Positions 1-4,906 of a DNA stretch of 5,676 nucleotides are shown piece after piece. The position numbers and the translations under genes are program-made. Within the stretch, counting starts at the first letter, position 1. Each line of letters begins with the position of its first letter. The stretch is from Candidatus Segatella papionis (lineage in GTDB: Bacteria > Bacteroidota > Bacteroidia > Bacteroidales > Bacteroidaceae): contig DBLF01000063.1 in NCBI GenBank assembly GCA_002297965.1, forward strand, positions 1 through 5,676. The letters run 5' to 3'. A model generated the notes under the pieces. It was given only the letters and a program-made list of their open reading frames with translations, had not been told where the DNA came from and did no database searches.

Positions 1-73
1 CTTCATTTATTCCCCGACATTTTCGGCTCATGTCGAGGCGGATGACAGGTCTTTGAATCCATTCTTTCTTCAT
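1..73 (-). pseudogene. Partial reading frame resembling an internal piece of a predicted AAA-ATPase (PF09820-like), runs off the window
   Basis: On the minus strand an ATG at 73-71 opens a frame with no stop up to the window edge (24 codons). The HAD stop codon and this start lie within TAAAGGAATG, so the stop overlaps an AAAGGA ribosome-binding-like sequence and the genes could be coupled. The translation begins MKKEWIQRPVIRLDMSR. From memory, KEW..(x)PVIRLDMSR is a conserved stretch of the Bacteroidota 'predicted AAA-ATPase' / DUF1703-linked proteins, but there it lies roughly 80-100 residues into the protein, after an N-terminal nucleotide-binding segment that is absent here. That suggests a truncated remnant rather than a complete gene. 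After LDMSR the sequence (KCRGINE) does not continue as I would expect for the family, which also fits decay. Only 73 bases are visible, so it could instead be an unrelated short gene. Confidence 0.4.
12..38 (-). repeat. Imperfect inverted repeat downstream of the HAD gene
   Basis: CGACAT (15-20) pairs with ATGTCG (30-35), and the stem extends by two further pairs past one mismatch (12-13 with 37-38); the loop is nine bases. It lies 3' of the HAD gene, but inside the reading frame that starts at 73. A terminator role is doubtful because no T-run follows on the minus strand. Confidence 0.25.
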
Positions 74-77
74 TCCT

Positions 78-875
78 TTAGTGATAATACACGCTATTAT
101 ATACTCTTTTCTTGCGCCAAGCCTCCAGTTCCTCTGTCTTCAGTTCCGCAGGCAGAGGGAAAGGGCCATCCTCCTTGCTGAGAATCTCCACCATCTTGTC
201 GGCATGCTCTTGGCGAATCCATCCTTTTTCCGACCAAACGAAATGACCGTCAAGACCTACGCCGATGTACATGTCGTCAACAGCCACATAACTCGTAATC
301 TCTGGGTGGCGGTCGAGATACTCTCTGATTTCAGCTGTTCGGTAATTAACGTATCTATCCCAATGGCAAACTTCCTGAGGAGGATAAATCTTATCGAGAC
401 CTTTTTCTAGGTCGCTGGTAATCTTGCGAAACTCGCTGTCCTGCGCCCACATCTCCTCATCGGAAAAGAGCTTGCCGTCGGTAGAGGAATAACATTTGGC
501 AGGGAAATAGGTGGCACCATAGAGATACTTGCCGAATCCCTTGATGTCGATGAGTCCACGCATCTCTTCCAAGCCACGACCACGCCAGTCGGTAGAGAGC
601 ACAATCTTGGCGCCTGTCTTGTCGATAACTTCGTGCAGCAACTTCACAGCCTCAGGATGCCAGTCCCAATAGACGGCGCCGATGTCGTACTTGTTTACTT
701 GTTGCCTGTTGTCGTATTCCTTGTCTCCTCCCACCAGTTTGTAATAGTCGAAGCCATTGTTGAGTTTCTTGTTGAGTTCCTTGGCGAGGTCGGAAACTTC
801 GCCAATATGCTCGAACCTGTCTTGGTAACTGCCCGGTTGCAGCACGCCATCAATATCTAGAAATATTACCTTCAT
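78..875 (-). CDS. HAD-superfamily hydrolase-like protein (HAD_SAK_2-type)
   Basis: This 265-residue protein has the four HAD signatures in order. Motif I is FLDIDGVL at residues 5-12 with the nucleophile Asp7 and the acid/base Asp9. Motif II is LSTDWR around Ser94/Thr95. A motif III-like basic residue is in R178TAEIREYL, and the metal-binding acidic pair is Asp200-Asp201 in VAVDD. DIDGVL plus (S/T)xWR plus VDD is typical of the group known as 'HAD domain in Swiss Army Knife RNA repair proteins' (PF18143), usually annotated simply as HAD domain-containing. It is soluble, with no signal peptide or membrane segment. It is longer than a minimal member, with a charged insert at about residues 14-70, an aromatic-rich insert at about 115-175 and a basic C-terminal tail. 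The expected reaction is Mg-dependent phosphoryl hydrolysis; the substrate is unknown. It is transcribed away from the envelope gene set, so a functional link to it is not indicated. Confidence 0.85.
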   Translation of the reverse strand: MKVIFLDIDGVLQPGSYQDRFEHIGEVSDLAKELNKKLNNGFDYYKLVGGDKEYDNRQQVNKYDIGAVYWDWHPEAVKLLHEVIDKTGAKIVLSTDWRGRGLEEMRGLIDIKGFGKYLYGATYFPAKCYSSTDGKLFSDEEMWAQDSEFRKITSDLEKGLDKIYPPQEVCHWDRYVNYRTAEIREYLDRHPEITSYVAVDDMYIGVGLDGHFVWSEKGWIRQEHADKMVEILSKEDGPFPLPAELKTEELEAWRKKRVYNSVYYH

Positions 876-932
876 ATCGCTTATATTTTTAAAGAGTGAA
901 ACATTCTAAGCTGCATAGATTCTTCTCTATGT

Positions 933-1020
933 CTTTCTTATGCAAAGAAAGTGCAAACGAGCGTAATGAAAGCTCGCTTTCAAATTGCCGAGTGCAGCCT
1001 TTCTTATGCAAATATACGAA
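933..1020. repeat. Structured intergenic repeat with leftward promoter element
   Basis: CTTTCTTATGCAAA occurs twice exactly, at 933-946 and 999-1012, 66 bp apart. Between them is an inverted repeat: GAAAG (947-951) with CTTTC (977-981), enclosing CGAGC (958-962) with GCTCG (972-976). Another small inverted repeat is CTTTC (933-937) with GAAAG (947-951). The stretch TTGCCGAGTGCAGCC (984-998) followed by the second repeat copy is one I recall as a very common intergenic sequence in Bacteroides/Prevotella genomes, often with TATCTTATGC in place of TTTCTTATGC. The direct and inverted repeats are seen here; membership in a dispersed family is from memory. Confidence 0.6.
1009..1016 (-). promoter_or_regulatory. 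Putative Bacteroidota -7 promoter element for the HAD gene
   Basis: Read on the minus strand these bases are TATATTTG, a full match to the Bacteroidota -7 consensus TAnnTTTG. Transcription from it would start near 1000 and give a leader of about 125 nt, containing the hairpin described for 933-1020, before the HAD start at 875. I see no convincing TTTG-type -33 element about 20 bp further upstream (near 1036), so the call rests on the -7 box alone. Confidence 0.45.
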
Positions 1021-1110
1021 AAATAATTGATACTGCTATATTTTTTAGCAAGTTTTAGCCGATTTCTGCTTTTTTCTAATTTCTAATGCAAATACCACTT
1101 TGTTTTCTGT

Positions 1111-1140
1111 TTCGTTGAAAGAAACGGGGCGTTCGTTGAA
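1111..1140. promoter_or_regulatory. Paired 9-bp direct repeats upstream of the lipoprotein promoter (possible operator)
   Basis: TTCGTTGAA occurs exactly at 1111-1119 and 1132-1140, start to start 21 bp, which is about two helical turns. The pair ends five bases before the putative -33 element. The left copy sits in an inverted repeat, GTTTC (1109-1113) with GAAAC (1121-1125). Position and same-face spacing fit binding of an activator dimer, but no regulator is encoded in the window. Confidence 0.35.
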
Positions 1141-1144
1141 TAAA

Positions 1145-1176
1145 GTTGTGAGTGTCGAAGAATTGTAATACCTTTG
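1145..1176 (+). promoter_or_regulatory. Putative Bacteroidota promoter for the lipoprotein gene set
   Basis: TACCTTTG at 1169-1176 is an exact match to the -7 consensus TAnnTTTG. A GTTG at 1145-1148 lies 20 bp upstream, at the expected place for the -33 TTTG element (3 of 4 bases). Transcription would begin near 1183, leaving a leader of about 85 nt before ATG 1269. It is the best forward promoter in the 876-1268 intergenic stretch and may drive all four plus-strand genes. Confidence 0.6.
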
Positions 1177-1185
1177 CAATCGAAA

Positions 1186-1259
1186 TTAAAAAGCAATGAA
1201 CTTAAAAGGAACAAGCTTAAAAAGTAATGAATACTTGGAAGCAATTAAAAAGTAGAAAG
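1186..1259 (+). repeat. Three spaced copies of a TTAAAAAG-type unit in the leader, with a 19-codon upstream ORF
   Basis: TTAAAAAGCAATGAA (1186-1200) and TTAAAAAGTAATGAA (1217-1231) differ at one base, and a shorter third copy, TTAAAAAGTA, starts at 1245. The spacing is 31 and 28 bp. AAAGGAACA also recurs, at 1205-1213 and 1256-1264, each followed at once or after one base by AGCTTA. The first copy carries an ATG opening a 19-codon ORF (1196-1255, MNLKGTSLKSNEYLEAIKK) that ends 13 bases before ATG 1269. The second copy carries ATG 1227, which is in frame with ATG 1269. The units may be a duplicated translation-initiation region; whether the small ORF is translated is unknown. Confidence 0.4.
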
Positions 1260-1268
1260 GAACAGCTT

Positions 1269-1291
1269 ATGAAACGACTGATTGGATTTTT
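1269..1291 (+). other. Likely true start of the lipoprotein and frameshift point (T5 run)
   Basis: ATG 1269 has AAAGGA at 1256-1261, a suitable ribosome-binding sequence, and encodes MKRLIGF, a normal positively charged signal-peptide start. In its own frame it then reads FTIGGIDVRHDVG and stops near 1370. With four rather than five T's at 1287-1291 it would continue as SRLAALMFAMTLATGC in the long lipoprotein frame, giving a standard signal peptide with lipobox. The alternative is real initiation at TTG 1282, which has a weaker n-region (MDFSR) and no spaced ribosome-binding sequence of its own. Confidence 0.65.
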
Positions 1292-3186
1292 CACGATTGG
1301 CGGCATTGATGTTCGCCATGACGTTGGCGACGGGATGCTCTTCCGACTCCGATTTTTGGGAAGACGATAACAATGGAACGGAGAATGGTGGAGGTTCTGG
1401 TGATGACAATTCGGGCGGAAGTAGTACGACCTATGATAGCTCGCTGAGCGACCTCACGAGTTTCGATATTTCCATCGACAAGACCTCACTCGATGAATCG
1501 GAGACGATTCCCAGTGACGGCGATGAGGCGGAAGATTACATCGAAAACAACACCTTTAAGAATGAAATTAATATTGCCTTCGAGGGTACTTCGGCTACCA
1601 CCTCGGGAAGTGTGGATGGCGTGACGGTGTCTGTTAGTGGAGCCGACGTCATCGTCAAGTCGTCTGCCAAGAAGGTTTGCTACAACGTGAGCGGAACCAC
1701 CAGCGATGGTTTCCTCAAAATCTATAGCGACAATAAGTTTGAGCTAAACTTGAACGGCGTGAACATCACCAATCCGGATGGCGCTCCTATCAATATCCAG
1801 AGCAAGAAGCGTGGCTACATTGTGCTTGCCGACGGAACTACCAATACCATCACCGATGGCACCAAGTATAGCGATGCCACCGACGACGAGGATATGAAGG
1901 CTGCGTTCTTCAGCGAAGGCAAGATGCTCTTCTCGGGTAAAGGAACGCTTAACGTCTATGCCAACTGCAAGGCGGGCATCAGAAGCGACGACTATGTGAT
2001 GTTCCGTCCAGGCAACAACATCTATGTGAAAGCGACTGCCGGAAATGCCATCAAGGGCAATGATGCCATCTATGTAAAAGGTGGAGTCATCAATTTGGAG
2101 ACCTCTGCCGCAGCTAGCAAGGGCTTGAGTAGCGATGGGTTGATACAGATAGATGGCGGAAGAACCACAGCCATCACCACGGGTACTGGCGAATATGATT
2201 CCGACGAACAGGACGTGAGTGGATGTGCTGGTGTGAAGGCCGACAGCATCTTCGTGATGAACGGCGGTGAATTGCTCTGCAAGAGTACAGGAGCTGGGGG
2301 CAAGGGCATCAGCACCGACCAGACGCTGACTGTGAATGCAGGTACCATCAAGGTAATTACCACCGGCAAGCAATATACATACGGCAGACTCGACACGTCG
2401 CCTAAGGGCATCAAGAGCGATGCGGCGATGTACTTGAAGGGTGGCGACATCATGGTGCGTTGCACAGGTGGCGAAGGCTCGGAAGGCATCGAGAGCAAAA
2501 CGACCTTGGATATTTCGGGTGGAACCATCATGGCTTATTGCTACGATGACGCCATCAACTCTTCGAAGGCGATGACCATCAGTGGCGGTAACATCTTTGC
2601 CATGGGAACCAACAACGACGGCATCGATTCCAACTCTACCCTTACTGTGAGCGGTGGCGTGGTGATTGCCTGTGGCACGACCCAGCCTGAGGAGGGCTTC
2701 GACTGCGACCAGAATACGTTTACCGTTACAGGTGGTACGATGATAGGCATCGGTGGAACGACATCCACCCCTACGGCTAGTGTAACCACCCAGCCTGTGG
2801 CTATCCTCGGAGGCAGCAGCATCTCCAACGGACAGTACATTACCGTGGCAGACAACAGCGGCAATAATATCCTTGCCTTCAAGGTGCCACGCGACTACAG
2901 TCAGCAGGGCTATACCTTGTTGGTTAGCTCGCCAAAGATGACCAAAGGAAACTCTTATATCTTCTCTTCGGGAGCCACTGTGAGCGGTGGCAGCGATTTC
3001 TGTGGCTATGTTACAGATGCCACGGTGAGCGGTGGCTCCTCTTTAGCTACGCTGACGCTCTCGTCGATGATTACCACTAGCAACTTCAGCGGTGGTATGA
3101 ATGGCGGTGGCGGACAGCCAGGAGGAGGCGGCCAACCTGGAGGTGGTCCTGGTGGAAATGGGGGGCAGCCTGGTGGTCGTCCATAG
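1282..3186 (+). CDS. Beta-helix lipoprotein, Cthe_2159 / carbohydrate-binding domain family; start region appears frameshifted
   Basis: Positions use the TTG at 1282 as residue 1 (634 residues). A hydrophobic stretch ends in the lipobox LATGC (Cys19). An acidic SSDSDFWEDD follows, resembling the Bacteroidota surface-export signal, and then a Gly/Ser/Asp linker to about residue 50. Residues about 100-500 match the 'carbohydrate-binding domain-containing' family related to Clostridium thermocellum Cthe_2159, a beta-helix protein reported to bind cellulose and polygalacturonate. Ten rungs of a G-I-x-S-D...GG pattern run from 232 to 492. A strand-rich C-terminal part (about 515-597) ends in a tail of Gly and Pro (604-634). 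It is probably anchored in the outer membrane and surface-exposed, binding glycan rather than cleaving it; I see no evident lyase site. The start is doubtful: TGA directly precedes the TTG, while ATG 1269 behind AAAGGA is out of frame by one base in the T5 run at 1287-1291. The gene may therefore be disrupted or misread. It probably heads the set with the VTC and DUF4956 genes. Confidence 0.85.
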   Translation: MDFSRLAALMFAMTLATGCSSDSDFWEDDNNGTENGGGSGDDNSGGSSTTYDSSLSDLTSFDISIDKTSLDESETIPSDGDEAEDYIENNTFKNEINIAFEGTSATTSGSVDGVTVSVSGADVIVKSSAKKVCYNVSGTTSDGFLKIYSDNKFELNLNGVNITNPDGAPINIQSKKRGYIVLADGTTNTITDGTKYSDATDDEDMKAAFFSEGKMLFSGKGTLNVYANCKAGIRSDDYVMFRPGNNIYVKATAGNAIKGNDAIYVKGGVINLETSAAASKGLSSDGLIQIDGGRTTAITTGTGEYDSDEQDVSGCAGVKADSIFVMNGGELLCKSTGAGGKGISTDQTLTVNAGTIKVITTGKQYTYGRLDTSPKGIKSDAAMYLKGGDIMVRCTGGEGSEGIESKTTLDISGGTIMAYCYDDAINSSKAMTISGGNIFAMGTNNDGIDSNSTLTVSGGVVIACGTTQPEEGFDCDQNTFTVTGGTMIGIGGTTSTPTASVTTQPVAILGGSSISNGQYITVADNSGNNILAFKVPRDYSQQGYTLLVSSPKMTKGNSYIFSSGATVSGGSDFCGYVTDATVSGGSSLATLTLSSMITTSNFSGGMNGGGGQPGGGGQPGGGPGGNGGQPGGRP

Positions 3187-3310
3187 TGAGAATGGTTTTT
3201 AAGAATAATTCTTTCGATTCTACTATGATATTTTTGAGTTAATTTAGAATTGACGTTTCATATTATATAAGTTTATTGGTATTTGTAAGTTTTTAGAAAA
3301 GAGTATTGAC
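3187..3310 (+). promoter_or_regulatory. AT-rich gap between lipoprotein and VTC gene with weak promoter-like box
   Basis: TATTTTTG at 3229-3236 matches the -7 consensus TAnnTTTG, but no TTTG lies at the right distance upstream. AAGAATAATTCTT (3201-3213) is a perfect 13-bp palindrome too short and AT-rich to be a convincing terminator. The gap therefore neither clearly ends nor clearly restarts transcription; read-through with a weak internal promoter is possible. Confidence 0.25.
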
Positions 3311-4105
3311 ATGACAATGAATGCGTTAATTTCGAAGTTCCAGCCCATCTCGCTCGACGAGATGGGCGGAATTAGACTGATGAACAGGACCGACACCAAG
3401 TTTGTTGCCTCCATCGACAAGTTGCAGCAACTCTTGCAGATGGCAAGCGATGAGTATCGGGTGCAGGAGATAGACGGCAAGCGCAACATGAATTATGCCA
3501 CAGTCTATTACGACTCCAAGGACTATGCTTTCTATAATGCCCATCACGATGGACATGCGGGGAGACAGAAAGTGAGAGTACGCTCCTATGTGGACAGTCA
3601 CCTCAGTTTTCTGGAAGTGAAGACCAAGGACAACCATGGCAAGACCCATAAGAATCGCATCGCGGCGATGAACTTGCCTCTGTATTTGGATGCGGCGCAA
3701 ATGCTAGGTACAATGCCAGCTTTCAGCTTGCAAAGCGATCGGAAGGCGATGGAGTTCTTGAGAGAGAACTTACAGATAGACCCTCAACTCTTGGAACAGA
3801 AGATAGAGAATAAGTTCCAACGCGTTACGTTGGTCAATAAGGCGAAGACTGAACGGCTCACCATCGATACCTGTTTGGAGTTTCGCAACTTGACGACAGG
3901 TATGGAATGCTCTCTCCCTCAGTTCGCCATCATCGAACTGAAGCGGGATGGCTTGAAGCCTTCGCCCATTCTCTCGATGCTTCGTGAACTGAGGATTCAT
4001 CCGAGAGGCTTCAGCAAGTATTGCATAGGAGAGGCTTTGACCAATCCTTCGCTACGCATCAACAGGATGAAACCAAGATTGATGAAACTCGCTAAGATTT
4101 CGTGA
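3311..4105 (+). CDS. Polyphosphate polymerase (VTC) domain protein, triphosphate tunnel metalloenzyme fold
   Basis: This 264-residue soluble protein matches the VTC domain (PF09359), the catalytic part of yeast Vtc4, which polymerises the gamma-phosphate of ATP into polyphosphate inside a beta-barrel tunnel. Matching elements in order are R26xDxKF31, TVYYDS (64-69), the basic strand KVRVRSY (87-93), LEVKTK (101-106), NKFQRVTL (167-174), LTIDTCLEF (183-191), IIELKRDG (207-214) and FSKYCIG (234-240). Alternating Lys/Arg and Glu in these strands are the expected tunnel-lining phosphate and metal ligands. Unlike yeast Vtc4 it has no SPX sensor and no membrane segment, so any export of product would need a partner; the DUF4956 membrane protein 24 bases downstream is the natural candidate. 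Start ATG 3311 is used; ATG 3317 in the same frame is an alternative. The substrate and product have not been shown for this bacterial subfamily as far as I know, so 'polyphosphate polymerase' is a family name, not a proven activity here. Confidence 0.85.
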   Translation: MTMNALISKFQPISLDEMGGIRLMNRTDTKFVASIDKLQQLLQMASDEYRVQEIDGKRNMNYATVYYDSKDYAFYNAHHDGHAGRQKVRVRSYVDSHLSFLEVKTKDNHGKTHKNRIAAMNLPLYLDAAQMLGTMPAFSLQSDRKAMEFLRENLQIDPQLLEQKIENKFQRVTLVNKAKTERLTIDTCLEFRNLTTGMECSLPQFAIIELKRDGLKPSPILSMLRELRIHPRGFSKYCIGEALTNPSLRINRMKPRLMKLAKIS

Positions 4106-4129
4106 TAACCCTTAAATTCCTTCAAAACA

Positions 4130-4783
4130 ATGTTTAATCCACAAAATATGGCAGATTTCCTGCCGATGATATTAAGATTCGTGTTTAACACCGCAGCTGT
4201 TTGGGTCCTTACCCATTGGCTGTATTTCCCGAAGAGCCGTAGGCGTGACTACTATTTTACTTTCATGCTCATGTCCATCAGTGTCTTCTTCCTCATCAAC
4301 TTGATGGGCGGTAGCAAAATCAAGATAGAGTTTGCCTTGGGACTTTTCGCCATCTTCGGCATCATGCGCTATCGAACGGAGTCGATGCCAGTCAGGGAGA
4401 TGACCTATCTCTTCATGATTATCGCCCTGAGCGTCATCAATGGTTTGGCGGCAAACCTAGACTGGATGCAACTCTTGGGAGTCAATCTGCTCTTCATTCT
4501 CATGACCTTCCTCTTCGAGAACGTCAAGGTAAAGGGAAGCTTGGCCGTGAAGATGGTGCAGTACGACCGTATCGAACTCATCAAGCCTGAACGGCACGAT
4601 GAACTCCTTGCCGACTTGAGGGAACGAACGGGGCTTGACATCGTGAAGCTGGAAATCGGAGGCATCGACTTTCTCAGAGACATGAGTGTCATCAAGATTT
4701 ATTATCATTCTGATGAAGTGTGTGGCATAGATAATCATGTGAAAGTACATTCTGAGGAGTATATGAATTGTGAGTTAGTGTAA
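4130..4783 (+). CDS. DUF4956 domain-containing inner-membrane protein
   Basis: The 217-residue protein has an N-terminal membrane part with about four to five hydrophobic segments (roughly 9-31, 43-59, 66-79, 91-108 and 111-129). A soluble C-terminal domain of about 85 residues follows (132-217). The segment GLFAIFGIMRYR (71-82) followed by ESMPVREMTYLF (84-95) is the conserved core I associate with DUF4956. Basic clusters RRR (37-39) and RYR (80-82) flank the membrane segments. The C-terminal part alternates strands and a helix (MVQYDRIELI; ERHDELLADLRERTGLDI; MSVIKIYYH) and may be a small alpha/beta domain on the cytoplasmic side that could contact the VTC enzyme; this is inference. The gene follows the VTC gene by 24 bases with only an A-rich start context (CAAAACAATG), typical of Bacteroidota. 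The family has no established function; its repeated pairing with VTC-domain genes suggests a channel, scaffold or flippase-like partner. Confidence 0.85.
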   Translation: MFNPQNMADFLPMILRFVFNTAAVWVLTHWLYFPKSRRRDYYFTFMLMSISVFFLINLMGGSKIKIEFALGLFAIFGIMRYRTESMPVREMTYLFMIIALSVINGLAANLDWMQLLGVNLLFILMTFLFENVKVKGSLAVKMVQYDRIELIKPERHDELLADLRERTGLDIVKLEIGGIDFLRDMSVIKIYYHSDEVCGIDNHVKVHSEEYMNCELV

Positions 4784-4906
4784 TCTTAAACGAAAAATAT
4801 GATGGCTAAGTTTTTATTTTTAATATATAATCTACTAGTAAGCTTCTTCTTGTTTTTTGTGATGGTGATTGATTTGCTAAGAAAGATGGTAGTCAAGTCG
4901 CTGACA

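Noticed and set aside
81..860. Plus-strand and second minus-strand frames over the HAD gene
   Set aside because: The HAD frame has all catalytic motifs in order; the others are low-complexity shadows.
1975..2757. Repetitive DNA in the lipoprotein gene as a CRISPR-like or tandem DNA repeat
   Set aside because: The repetition is at the protein level (beta-helix rungs) with divergent codons and unequal spacing, not in the DNA itself.
1744..2882. Long minus-strand open frames across the beta-helix gene
   Set aside because: They lie antisense to a strongly supported coding region with regular repeats. Their translations show no recognisable family and reflect the Gly/Thr/Ser-rich codon use of the sense strand.
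3201..3213. AAGAATAATTCTT palindrome as a terminator of the lipoprotein gene
   Set aside because: A five-base AT stem with no T-run after it is too weak to call a terminator.
3250..3269. E. coli-like TTGACG and TATTAT boxes before the VTC gene
   Set aside because: The spacing is far too short for a sigma-70 promoter, and Bacteroidota use the TTTG / TAnnTTTG type.
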